Made by a program: the position numbers and the translations under genes
Assembly (NCBI GenBank): GCA_036374135.1
Contig: DASUUK010000081.1
Span: 1 to 36,708 of the forward strand
Direction: 5' to 3'
DNA: 36,708 nt
Origin: Euzebyales bacterium
Lineage (GTDB): Bacteria; Actinomycetota; Nitriliruptoria; Euzebyales; JAHELV01
The notes under the pieces: generated by a model
What the model saw: the letters and a program-made list of their open reading frames with translations, nothing else
What the model was told of the DNA's origin: nothing
The model's database searches: none
Shown: positions 16,765 to 24,054 of the stretch, one piece after another
How positions within the stretch are numbered: the first letter of the stretch is position 1
Layout: each line of letters opens with the position of its first letter

Positions 16765-19275
16765 GTGAGCACCATACCGGACAGCGCCGACGTCGTCGTC
16801 ATCGGTGCGGGCATCGTCGGCAACTGCCTCGTCGGTCATCTCGCACAGCACGGCTGGCGCCACATCGTCCAGGTCGACAAGGGGCCGCTGCCCGACCCCG
16901 GCGGGTCGACGGGACACGCGTCGAACTTCATCTTCCCCGTCGACCACGGCAAGGAGCTCGCGCTGCTGACGCTCGACTCGCAGCGGCAGTACGAGGAGAT
17001 GGGCGTCCAGACCACGTCCGGCGGCATCGAGGTCGCGCGCACACCTGAGCGCGTCCACGAGCTGAAGCGGCGGATGTCAGCGGCCAAGGCGTGGGGCGTC
17101 GAGTCCTACCTGCTGAACGCTGACGAGGTCAAAGAGCTCGTGCCGTTCATCAACCACGAGATCGTCCTGGCGGGCTTCTACACGCCGTCGGTGTCGGTCG
17201 TCGACTCGTTACGCGCCGGCACGATCATGCGCGAGCGGGCGCAGGAGCTCGGCGCGCTGACCTCCATGGCCAGCACCGAGGTGCTCGACATCGAGACCGA
17301 CAACGGCCGCGTCGCCGGTGTGAAGACCGACCGTGGCGACATCGCCACGCCGACGGTGGTGATCGCCTGCGGCGTGTGGAGTCCGCGGATCGCGGAGATG
17401 GCCGGTGCCACCATCCCGCTGACGCCCGCCGTGCACCAGATGATCGACGTCGGCCCGATCCCCGAGCTGCTCGACACCCGTGCCGAGATCGCCTTCCCGA
17501 TCGTGCGCGACATGGACACCCTCATGTACGAGCGTCAGAACGGCGGCGACATGGAGGTCGGGTCCTACGCCCACCGGCCGATCCTGCACCGCGCCGACGA
17601 CATCCCCTCGATCGAGGAGGCGCAGCTGTCGCCGACGCAGATGCCGTTCACGCAGGAGGACTTCGACCCGCAGATGGAGGACGCGCTCGAGCTGTTCCCC
17701 GAGGCGCTGACCGTCGAGGGCGCCGGTGTGCGCCACGCCATCAACGGCCTGCTGTCGCTGACCCCCGACGGCAACCCCATCCTCGGCGAGACCGTGGAGG
17801 TCAAGGGCCTCTGGTCGGCCGCCGCGGTATGGATCAAGGAGGGACCGGGCGTCGGCAGGGCGCTCGCCGAGTGGATGACCCACGGCGAGCCCGAGATCGA
17901 TCTGCACGGCGCCGATGTCGCCCGCTTCTACCCGCACCAGCGGGCCGTCGCGCATGTCGAGGCCCGCACCTCGGAGGGCTTCAACAAGACCTACGGCATC
18001 GTGCATCCGCGCGAACAGTGGGAATCCAACCGTCCGCTGCGCACCAGCCCCTTCTACCCCCGTCAGCAGGAGCTCGGCGCGGTGTTCTTCGAAGCGGCGG
18101 GCTGGGAGCGTCCGCAGTGGTACGCGTCGAACGGCGGGCTCGTCGAGGAGTACGGCGTCGAGGGCCGCGAGCACGAGTGGGACGCGCGCTGGTGGTCGCC
18201 GATCATCGACGGTGAACACCTCGCGATGCGCGACCGGGTGGCGATGATCGACCTGACCGCCTTCGCGCTGTTCGATGTGATCGGGCCCGGTGCGCTGGAC
18301 TTCATGCAGCGCATGACCGTGTCGCAGATGGACCGCCCCCCCGGGCGCATCATGTACACGCCGGTGCTGACGCCCAACGGCGGCTTCCGCTCCGACCTGA
18401 CGGTGGTGCGCCTCGGCGACGACCACTTCCGGATCATCACCGGCGGTGCCGACGGTCCGCGCGACCACAAGTGGTTCACCGACCACCTGCCCGCCGACGG
18501 TTCGGCGCAACTGGTCGACGTGACGTCGGCCTACTGCACGCTCGGGCTCTGGGGTCCGAAGGCCCGTGACGTGCTGTCGGCGATCACCGAGGACGACATC
18601 TCCAACGTGGGACTGGCGTACGGGTACGCCACGCAGATCCGGATCGGGTCGCTGCCGGTGCTGGCCGTGCGCATCTCCTACGTCGGCGAGCTCGGTTGGG
18701 AGCTGCACTGCCCTATGGAGCACGGTCTGGCGCTGTGGGACGCCGTGTACGCGGCCGGTCAGCCGCACGGCATCGTGCCGGCCGGCATCGGCGTCTACGG
18801 CACGACAGGTCGCCTGGAGAAGGGCTACCGGCTGATGGGGGCCGAGCTCGAGTCGGAGTACAACCCCGTCGAGGCGGGCCTGGCGCTGCCGAAGGTCAAG
18901 CGGGCCGACTTCATCGGCCGCGAGGCGTACCTGAAGGCGCGCGACGAGGACCCGGCGGCGATCATGTGCACGCTGACGGTCGACGACCACACGTCCGAAG
19001 ATGGCATCGCCCGCTACCCCAGCGGCGGGGAGCCGATCGTCACGCCCGACGGTGAGCGCATCGTCGATGCCAAGGGGCGGCCGTCCTACGTCACCAGCGC
19101 CGGCGCCGGCCCGTCGGTGGGCAGGTACCTGCTGCTGGCCTACCTGCCGCCAGAGCACGCGCAGGAGGGCACGAAGCTGGCAGTCGAGTACATCAACGAG
19201 CTGTACCCCGTGACGGTGGCCGTCGCCGGCCGCACGCCGCTGTTCGATCCGGACGACGAGCGGATGAAGGCCTGA
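16765..19275 (+). CDS. FAD-dependent dehydrogenase with GcvT domain (dimethylglycine/sarcosine dehydrogenase type)
   Basis: An 836-residue enzyme with two halves. The N-terminal amine oxidase half begins with the FAD dinucleotide motif (VVVIGAGIVGNCLVGHLA). It then has GSTGHAS, whose H51 sits where the related enzymes attach FAD covalently. The FAO_M linker (about 375-430) leads to the typical LRTSPFYPRQQELGAVF. The C-terminal half is a glycine-cleavage T-protein-like folate domain (about 440-836), with YVGELGWELHCP and RLEKGYRLMGAELESEYNP. Family members oxidise N-methyl groups of dimethylglycine or sarcosine and trap formaldehyde as 5,10-methylene-tetrahydrofolate; the exact substrate cannot be fixed by reading. 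The GTG start has AAGGGAG upstream. The two ETF genes follow at once, and ETF is the known electron acceptor of this family. Confidence 0.9.
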   Translation: MSTIPDSADVVVIGAGIVGNCLVGHLAQHGWRHIVQVDKGPLPDPGGSTGHASNFIFPVDHGKELALLTLDSQRQYEEMGVQTTSGGIEVARTPERVHELKRRMSAAKAWGVESYLLNADEVKELVPFINHEIVLAGFYTPSVSVVDSLRAGTIMRERAQELGALTSMASTEVLDIETDNGRVAGVKTDRGDIATPTVVIACGVWSPRIAEMAGATIPLTPAVHQMIDVGPIPELLDTRAEIAFPIVRDMDTLMYERQNGGDMEVGSYAHRPILHRADDIPSIEEAQLSPTQMPFTQEDFDPQMEDALELFPEALTVEGAGVRHAINGLLSLTPDGNPILGETVEVKGLWSAAAVWIKEGPGVGRALAEWMTHGEPEIDLHGADVARFYPHQRAVAHVEARTSEGFNKTYGIVHPREQWESNRPLRTSPFYPRQQELGAVFFEAAGWERPQWYASNGGLVEEYGVEGREHEWDARWWSPIIDGEHLAMRDRVAMIDLTAFALFDVIGPGALDFMQRMTVSQMDRPPGRIMYTPVLTPNGGFRSDLTVVRLGDDHFRIITGGADGPRDHKWFTDHLPADGSAQLVDVTSAYCTLGLWGPKARDVLSAITEDDISNVGLAYGYATQIRIGSLPVLAVRISYVGELGWELHCPMEHGLALWDAVYAAGQPHGIVPAGIGVYGTTGRLEKGYRLMGAELESEYNPVEAGLALPKVKRADFIGREAYLKARDEDPAAIMCTLTVDDHTSEDGIARYPSGGEPIVTPDGERIVDAKGRPSYVTSAGAGPSVGRYLLLAYLPPEHAQEGTKLAVEYINELYPVTVAVAGRTPLFDPDDERMKA

Positions 19276-19309
19276 CGGCGACGCCGCGTCTCGCGAGTGA
19301 GGTGACCAC

Positions 19310-20122
19310 GTGGGCTACGACGTCCTGGTCTGCATCAAGCGGGTACCCGCGCCGGGTGCTCGCATCAACCTGACCGACGACGAGCAGGAGATCGACACCA
19401 GGCACCTGGGCTTCACCATGAGCCCGCACGACGAGTGCGCCGTCGAAGAGGCGGTGCGCATCGTCGCTGAGCACGGCGGCAGCTCGACCGTGCTCTGCCT
19501 GGGTCCGCCGGAGGCCGACGAGCAGGTCCGCCAGGCGATATCGATGGGGATCGACCACGGCGTGCTCCTGGCCATCGACGAGATCGACTGGGACCCGCAG
19601 GCGACGGCCTCCGCGATCTCCGACACCATCGCGTCGCTGGCGTCGGAGGGTACGACCTACGACCTCGTGCTGTTCGGCAACGAGTCTCCCGACGCGGGCA
19701 ACTACCAGGTCGGCGTACGCGTGGCCCATCGCCTGGCACTACCAATCATCGCCGGCATCAAGGGCATCGACTTCACGGACGACGGCGTGGGTGAGGGCGA
19801 GCGGCAGCGAGCCGGCGGGCGGGGATCGATACGCGTGCGCCGCCAGGTGACCGACGGGTTCGAGCTGTACGAACTGCCGCTCCCGGCGGCGGTGGCGGTG
19901 AAGGAGGGTCTCAACCTACCGCGCTATCCCGCCATCAAGGGCCGCATGCGGGCGCGCAAGGCACAGGTCCGCGGCTTCGAGCCGCAGGCCGAGCCGGGCG
20001 GCCTGCGCAAGGTGCGGCTGCGCCAGCCGCGGGAGCAGAAGACCGAGACGGTCGTGCTGGGGCACGGACCGGAGGCCGCGACCGCGGTCGTGGACCTGTT
20101 CGAGGAACTGGGGCTGATGTGA
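19310..20122 (+). CDS. etfB: Electron transfer flavoprotein beta subunit
   Basis: A 270-residue EtfB-type protein. It opens with DVLVCIKRVPAPG, the conserved beginning of the family. It has SPHDECAVEEAVRI and the AMP/nucleotide-binding region around LVLFGNESPDAGNYQVG, and the conserved end LPRYPAIKGRMRARKA. It pairs with EtfA to carry electrons from the dehydrogenase encoded just upstream towards quinone through ETF:quinone oxidoreductase, which is not in the window. The GTG start has GAGGTGA 6 bases upstream. Residues about 160-173 (VGEGERQRAGGRGS) are an odd low-complexity insertion encoded by a DNA repeat also found in etfA. The last codons overlap the etfA start. Confidence 0.92.
   Translation: MGYDVLVCIKRVPAPGARINLTDDEQEIDTRHLGFTMSPHDECAVEEAVRIVAEHGGSSTVLCLGPPEADEQVRQAISMGIDHGVLLAIDEIDWDPQATASAISDTIASLASEGTTYDLVLFGNESPDAGNYQVGVRVAHRLALPIIAGIKGIDFTDDGVGEGERQRAGGRGSIRVRRQVTDGFELYELPLPAAVAVKEGLNLPRYPAIKGRMRARKAQVRGFEPQAEPGGLRKVRLRQPREQKTETVVLGHGPEAATAVVDLFEELGLM
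19786..19828 (+). repeat. GC-rich repeat inserted in frame in etfB
   Basis: The stretch GGGTGAGGGCGAGCG, then GCAGCGAGCC, then GGCGGGCGGGGATCG matches the units in etfA (20644-20737) except for one extra G and one C/G change. It is read here as Gly-Glu-Gly-Glu-Arg-Gln-Arg-Ala-Gly-Gly-Arg-Gly-Ser, a different frame from that used in etfA. Confidence 0.8.
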
Positions 20123-21210
20123 GCGCTGCACACGTCACAGGACCGGCACTCCTCGCGTTCGTCGAGCACGAGTCCGGTGTCGTCGACGAGACGGGTCTGG
20201 AGCTGGTGTCCGCCGGTCGCGCGATCGCCGAGGACCTCGGCGCCGTGCTGCACGCGATCGTGATCGGCCCCGGCGCCGAGACCGCGCTCGAGCGCCTGGG
20301 TGCGTACGGCGCCGCGCACGCGCACGTGGTCGCCCACCCCGACCTGGCGGCGTACGCGCCAGCCGCGTACGCAGAGAGCATCATCCAGCTGATGGGCACC
20401 CACGAGGCGGTGGGCGTGCTGGCATCGGGCACCGAGAAGGGCAACGAGGTGCTGGCGCACGTCGCCGCGCGCACCGATCTGCCGATGGCCGCCAACTGCA
20501 CCGAGGTGGCGGCGGCCGACGGGGCCCCGTGGGCGTTGACCCGACTGCGGTGGGGCGGCAGCCTGCTCGAGGACGCCGAGCTCGACGCGTCGACCAAGCT
20601 GGCCACGTTGGCGCCGCACGCGTTCCAGGCCGCCGAGGTCAACGGGGCGGGGATCGGCGGGGTGACGAGCGCAGCGAGCCGGGGGGCGGGGATCGGCGGG
20701 GTGAGGGCGAGCGCAGCGAGCCGGGGGGCGGGGATCGAGACGGTCGCCGCGACGGAGTTCCAGCCGGAGCTCGACGGTGCCAGCACCGCCGTCCATGTGG
20801 TCGACCACGAGCCCAGCGGGGGCGGCGTCTCGCTGGCGTCGGCCCCGGTCGTGATCTCCGGCGGCCGCGGTGTCGGCAGCGCGGAGGGCTTCGCGGTGCT
20901 CGAGGAGCTCGCGGGTCTGCTCGAAGGCGCGGTGGGGTGCTCGCGCGTCGCGACCAACAACGGCTGGCGCTCGCACAGCGACCAGGTCGGCCAGACCGGC
21001 ACCAAGATCGCCCCGCAGCTGTACGTCGCATGCGGGATTAGTGGCGCCACCCAGCACTGGGTCGGGTGCAAGGACTCGAAGAACATCCTGGCGATCAACA
21101 CCGACCAGGAGGCTCCGCTGGTGACCCGCGGCAACTACGCGGTGATCGGCAGCCTGCAGGAGGTGCTGCCGGCGATCGTCGACGAGGTCCGCCGCCGCAA
21201 GGGCGCCTGA
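20119..21210 (+). CDS. etfA: Electron transfer flavoprotein alpha subunit
   Basis: A 363-residue EtfA. The N-terminal domain starts ALLAFVEHESGVVDETGLEL. The C-terminal FAD-binding domain begins near PVVISGGRGVGSAEGF and has VGQTGTKIAPQLYVACGISG, KDSKNILAIN and the usual DEVRRRKGA-like end. Family members are usually about 320 residues. The excess is explained by residues about 176-207, a run of Gly/Ala/Ser/Arg units (GAGIGGVTSAASR, GAGIGGVRASAASR, GAGIE) placed between the two domains and encoded by a tandem DNA repeat. The GTG at 20119 overlaps the etfB stop as GTGA. It forms the ETF heterodimer with EtfB and is the probable acceptor for the upstream dehydrogenase. Confidence 0.93.
   Translation: MSAAHVTGPALLAFVEHESGVVDETGLELVSAGRAIAEDLGAVLHAIVIGPGAETALERLGAYGAAHAHVVAHPDLAAYAPAAYAESIIQLMGTHEAVGVLASGTEKGNEVLAHVAARTDLPMAANCTEVAAADGAPWALTRLRWGGSLLEDAELDASTKLATLAPHAFQAAEVNGAGIGGVTSAASRGAGIGGVRASAASRGAGIETVAATEFQPELDGASTAVHVVDHEPSGGGVSLASAPVVISGGRGVGSAEGFAVLEELAGLLEGAVGCSRVATNNGWRSHSDQVGQTGTKIAPQLYVACGISGATQHWVGCKDSKNILAINTDQEAPLVTRGNYAVIGSLQEVLPAIVDEVRRRKGA
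20644..20737 (+). repeat. Tandem in-frame repeat within etfA
   Basis: The core GGGGCGGGGATCG recurs at 20644, 20683 and 20725, a spacing of 39 and then 42 bases. Both spacings are multiples of three, so the frame is kept. Between the cores lie GGTGACGAGCGCAGCGAGCC and GTGAGGGCGAGCGCAGCGAG. Similar DNA sits in etfB. The C-rich complement and purine-rich strand could also favour slippage. Confidence 0.88.
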
Positions 21211-21226
21211 CCCCTCGGACGTCAGT

Positions 21227-21328
21227 GGGGCGACCTGTCAACGCCGAGCGCGCAACATCACCCCACAAGGACCACAACCCCCACCACCGGGGCGACCTGT
21301 CAACGCCCAGCGCGGTTCAGATCACCCC
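21227..21328 (+). repeat. Intergenic direct repeat with internal inverted repeat
   Basis: GGGGCGACCTGTCAACGCC, one variable base, then AGCGCG occurs at 21227-21252 and 21289-21314 (25 of 26 identical). Each copy is followed by ATCACCCC (21257-21264 and 21321-21328), which can pair with the leading GGGGCGA allowing one G-T pair. The whole 378-base interval from 21211 to 21588 has no convincing gene; apart from this repeat and the promoter next to the downstream gene I see nothing in it. Confidence 0.75.
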
Positions 21329-21574
21329 GCGGTCCCGACTGGTCGAACGCGAAGCTGGCGAGCGGCTGCGTCGCCTCCGCCCGTCGGGGCTGATCGGTCC
21401 GCCTCCGGGCCCGCGCCGGCCCTTGTGCAGGCGCTGACGACGGTCACCGCCCCTGCGGCCAACGCCCGGAGATCGCGACCCGACACGGCGGGATCATCGT
21501 CCAGCCTCCGCCGTGAGCACGCACGTTGACGCGGGCGGCGTCGGTGAATCGTCCGGGGCACCCGACCGGTGCCG

Positions 21575-21580
21575 TACGCT
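21575..21580 (+). promoter_or_regulatory. -10 box TACGCT of a probable leaderless promoter
   Basis: TACGCT is followed by 8 bases and the ATG at 21589; no clear ribosome site is present. This supports the start chosen for the pentapeptide-repeat gene. Confidence 0.42.
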
Positions 21581-21588
21581 TGCGGGCG

Positions 21589-22248
21589 ATGGCACGCCGA
21601 GCGCACGCCCCGCGGACGCCCGACATCGACCTGCCCGAGCCCCTGGAGCCGATCAGTGCCCTGGCCGCCGACGGAGACCGCGACGGCGTGGTGCTGGCAG
21701 GCGCGGACCAGTCGAATCGCGACCTGACAGGACTGCGTCTCACCGCCTCACGTCTCGCCGATTGCGACCTGCACGGTGCACGACTGGCAGGAGCACTGCT
21801 CGCGGAGTGCGAGCTCGACCGCGTCGAGGCGAGCGCGCTCGATCTCGTGGGCGCGCGCCTGCGCGACGTGACGTTCTCGCGCTGCCGGATCGGCGAGCTG
21901 CGCGCGCACGACGTCGAGATGGTGCGCGTCGCCGTGCGCGGCAGTCGGCTGGGCTACGTGAACCTGCGGGACGCGGCCGTCACCGACCTGCGGTTCGAGC
22001 AGTGCGCGATCGCCGACCTCGATGTCGGCGCGGCGTCCCTGGAGAGGGTCGCGTTCGACGACTGCAGCATCGAACGGTTGCACACGGCGCACGCTGAGCT
22101 GCGCGACGTCGATCTCAGCGGTGCGTCCACGGGCGTCATCGGCGACGTCGGCCATCTTCGCGGCACTGTGATCACCTCGGCACAGCTCGTCACCCTCGCT
22201 CCCCTGCTCGCCGAGCATCTCGGGATCACCGTGCGCGACGGCGGCTGA
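21589..22248 (+). CDS. Pentapeptide-repeat protein
   Basis: A 219-residue protein. From about residue 40 to 185 it shows the five-residue rhythm A(D/N)LxX: LTGLRLTASRLADCDLHGARLAGALLAE is broken in mid-pattern here only for listing, and LRDVDLSGAS is a late unit. Such repeats build a right-handed four-sided helix about 30 coils long at most; here about 25-28 units would fit. A capping tail follows, with VITSAQLVTLAPLLAEHLGI, a stretch common to the actinobacterial members. Some pentapeptide proteins protect gyrase, but most of this type have no known role. The ATG at 21589 is preferred over an upstream in-frame ATG because the latter adds a non-repetitive lead, and because a -10 box sits just before 21589. 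Confidence 0.88.
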   Translation: MARRAHAPRTPDIDLPEPLEPISALAADGDRDGVVLAGADQSNRDLTGLRLTASRLADCDLHGARLAGALLAECELDRVEASALDLVGARLRDVTFSRCRIGELRAHDVEMVRVAVRGSRLGYVNLRDAAVTDLRFEQCAIADLDVGAASLERVAFDDCSIERLHTAHAELRDVDLSGASTGVIGDVGHLRGTVITSAQLVTLAPLLAEHLGITVRDGG

Positions 22249-22279
22249 CGAGCACCGGAGCGGCTGAGCAGCGCACGGG

Positions 22280-22285
22280 TAGCAT
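22280..22285 (+). promoter_or_regulatory. -10 box TAGCAT of a probable leaderless promoter
   Basis: TAGCAT is followed by 6 bases and the ATG at 22292, the closest leaderless fit in the window together with 32659-32664. Confidence 0.5.
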
Positions 22286-22291
22286 CGCCGG

Positions 22292-22894
22292 ATGCGAGAG
22301 ATCGACCCGGCCGACCTGCATGATCGCGCGGTCTACAAGCTGCTGACGATGCTCGTCGTGCCGCGCCCCATTGCCTGGGTGTCGAGCGTCTCGGCCGACG
22401 GCCTGCCCAACGTCGCACCGCACTCGTACTTCAACATCGCGTCGAACGCACCGCCGATCGTGCACTTCACCTCCGCGGGCGCCAAGGACACCCTGCGCAA
22501 CGTCCTGGCCACCGGAGAGTTCGTCGTCAACATCGTGTCGCGCCGGCTCATGGAACAGATGAACCTCACCGCCGCCGACTTCCCCGCCGACGAGGACGAG
22601 TTCCACTGGGCGGACCTCCAACGGGCGCCGTCCTCCGTGGTCTCGGTCCCCCGCGTGGCCGGCGCGCCGGCCGCGCTCGAGTGCACGTTGCGTGAGGTGC
22701 TGGAGGTGGGCAACGGCCGCATGGTGTTCGGCGACGTCGTCCGGGTGCACACCGACGAACGGCTCTGGCAGGACGGCGAGATTCCTCCCGAGCGGCTCGA
22801 CGCGGTCGGGCGGCTCGGCGGTGCCGCCTATCAGACGCTCGATGGCGTGCGCCGACTCGCCCGTCCCTCGTGGAACGACGTGCGGCGCGGTTGA
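22292..22894 (+). CDS. Flavin reductase-like domain protein
   Basis: A 200-residue protein of the FMN-binding split-barrel flavin reductase family. RAVYKLLTMLVVPRPIAWVS and PNVAPHSYFNIASNAPPIV are the FMN-phosphate and isoalloxazine regions. VNIVSRRLMEQMN and the late GRLGGAAYQTLDGVRRL are typical of the subgroup annotated as flavin reductase or DIM6/NTAB-like. It binds FMN and may reduce it with NAD(P)H, or serve another FMN-dependent step; no partner monooxygenase is nearby. Its transcript probably begins at the ATG. It lies 43 bases after the pentapeptide gene and could also be read through from it. Confidence 0.88.
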   Translation: MREIDPADLHDRAVYKLLTMLVVPRPIAWVSSVSADGLPNVAPHSYFNIASNAPPIVHFTSAGAKDTLRNVLATGEFVVNIVSRRLMEQMNLTAADFPADEDEFHWADLQRAPSSVVSVPRVAGAPAALECTLREVLEVGNGRMVFGDVVRVHTDERLWQDGEIPPERLDAVGRLGGAAYQTLDGVRRLARPSWNDVRRG

Positions 22895-23009
22895 CGCGAT
22901 CGGTGCCGCACGTGTACCGACGAAATGCTGACGCGGTCGAATGTGTTGCAGAAGATGACATCCACCCCGCATGCGGTACGGGCCGCGTGCGACCGACACC
23001 GGAGCCCAC

Positions 23010-23378
23010 ATGGCAACCGTCGAGCTGACCGACGACAACTTCACGCAGACGCTGGAGGACAACGAGCTGGTGCTCGTGGACTTCTGGGCCGCGTGGTGTG
23101 GTCCGTGCCGCACGTTCGCGCCGATCTACGAGTCGGTGTCCGAGCGGCATCCCGACGTGGTGTTCGGCAAGGTCGACACGGAGGCGCAGCAGCAGCTGGC
23201 CGGCATGTTCAACATCATGTCGATACCGACACTGATGATCGTCCGCGACCAGGTCGTGCTGTTCTCCCAGCCCGGCTCACTGCCCGAGGCGGCGCTGGAG
23301 GACCTCCTCGACCAGGCACAGCGCCTCGACATGGACGACGTGCGCGAGAAGATCGCCGAGGAGCAGCGCGCCGGCTGA
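23010..23378 (+). CDS. Thioredoxin
   Basis: A 122-residue thioredoxin with the WCGPC active site (DFWAAWCGPCRTF) and the cis-proline loop SIPTLMIV. It is a general protein-disulfide reductant in the cytoplasm. The ATG at 23010 has GGAG 5 bases upstream and gives the usual start (MATVELTDDNFTQTL); the open frame 13 codons upstream is not needed. It has a slightly extended acidic/basic C-terminal helix (about residues 100-122) beyond the core fold. No thioredoxin reductase is adjacent, so this is one of probably several thioredoxins. A strong hairpin ends the unit. Confidence 0.95.
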   Translation: MATVELTDDNFTQTLEDNELVLVDFWAAWCGPCRTFAPIYESVSERHPDVVFGKVDTEAQQQLAGMFNIMSIPTLMIVRDQVVLFSQPGSLPEAALEDLLDQAQRLDMDDVREKIAEEQRAG

Positions 23379-23408
23379 TCGAGGGCGTGACATCTGTCAC
23401 GCGCTCGA
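23379..23408 (+). terminator. Strong hairpin right after the thioredoxin gene
   Basis: TCGAGGGCGTGACA and TGTCACGCGCTCGA pair at 13 of 14 positions with a two-base spacer (TC), beginning at the base after the stop codon. No T-tract follows. It lies between the convergent thioredoxin and J-domain genes and may act both ways. Confidence 0.65.
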
Positions 23409-23474
23409 CGTCACCGCCGCCGACGACCAGGTGTCGGATGACGGCAGCCGTGGGCGCGTGGCGCCTCAGCCGCC

Positions 23475-23849
23475 TCAGCCGCGCAGCCACCGACCGACGA
23501 CGTACCCCGCCCGGTATGCTCCGCCCCGGGGACCCGTCTGGCGCCCCACCCAGCGCCCCGCCGAACGCAGCAGGTGCAGCCACAGTTCCTCGACGTCGTC
23601 GAAGGCACCGTGCGCACGGTGCACCGCACGGACCTGGTCGTACTGACGGCGGCGCTCCGGCTGCGCGATCAGGCCGTAGGCGATGTTGAGCTCCCGCATC
23701 CGCCCGTTGGCCGCCGCGCGCTCGTCCACGGCTGCGAGATCCGGATGGTGACGTGCCGCCAGCTGACGGTACGCCGCCTTGATGGTGGCGTCGTCTGCGG
23801 TGGGGCTGACACCGAGCACGGCGTAGGCGTCGACGAACTCGCGCAACAA
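23475..23849 (-). CDS. J-domain (DnaJ-like) protein
   Basis: A protein of about 124 residues. The J domain is near the N-terminus: DAYAVLGVSPTADDATIKAA, then YRQLAARHHPDLAA with the HPD signature that stimulates Hsp70 ATPase, then NIAYGLIAQPERRRQYDQ. The C-terminal 50 residues (WLHLLRSAGRWVGRQTG, ending VVGRWLRG) are basic and not a known DnaJ module. It probably delivers a client to DnaK, but which one is unknown. The frame stays open to 23975, but the added part overlaps the intergenic palindromic repeat. I prefer TTG at 23849, which has GGAG just upstream; the start is uncertain. Confidence 0.75.
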   Translation of the reverse strand: MLREFVDAYAVLGVSPTADDATIKAAYRQLAARHHPDLAAVDERAAANGRMRELNIAYGLIAQPERRRQYDQVRAVHRAHGAFDDVEELWLHLLRSAGRWVGRQTGPRGGAYRAGYVVGRWLRG

Positions 23850-23918
23850 CGGTCTCCACGGGGGGACGGGTGAGCGCCACCGTACCCGGTGGTTGCGGCC
23901 GCGAAGTGCCGCGGCAAC

Positions 23919-23971
23919 CACGAGGTGGTTGTCGTTCCACCCCATTTCCCCGGCATCTGACAACCACCTCG
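23919..23971 (+). repeat. Dispersed palindromic intergenic repeat, copy B
   Basis: This copy aligns without gaps with 7831-7883. Its arms CGAGGTGGTTGTC (23921-23933) and GACAACCACCTCG (23959-23971) are perfect 13-bp inverted repeats, and the left side also contains ACCAC-GAG-GTGGT (23918-23930). It lies in the gap between the divergent J-domain and mutase genes, where it could also act as an operator. Confidence 0.65.
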
Positions 23972-24054
23972 GCATTCATGCGTCCCAGGTGGGGGCGTTG
24001 ACGCGGGGTGGGGCCGGGCGACACTGGGTTGGGAGCCGAGCCTGGAGTGTGCCC

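Noticed and set aside
17209-19158. A 649-codon open frame antisense to the FAD/GcvT dehydrogenase
   Set aside because: Mirror frame of a gene with clear motifs; composition typical of shadows.
21227-21314. TTGACA -35 boxes on the minus strand within the intergenic repeat
   Set aside because: No matching -10 box lies 16-19 bases downstream, and no minus-strand gene follows.
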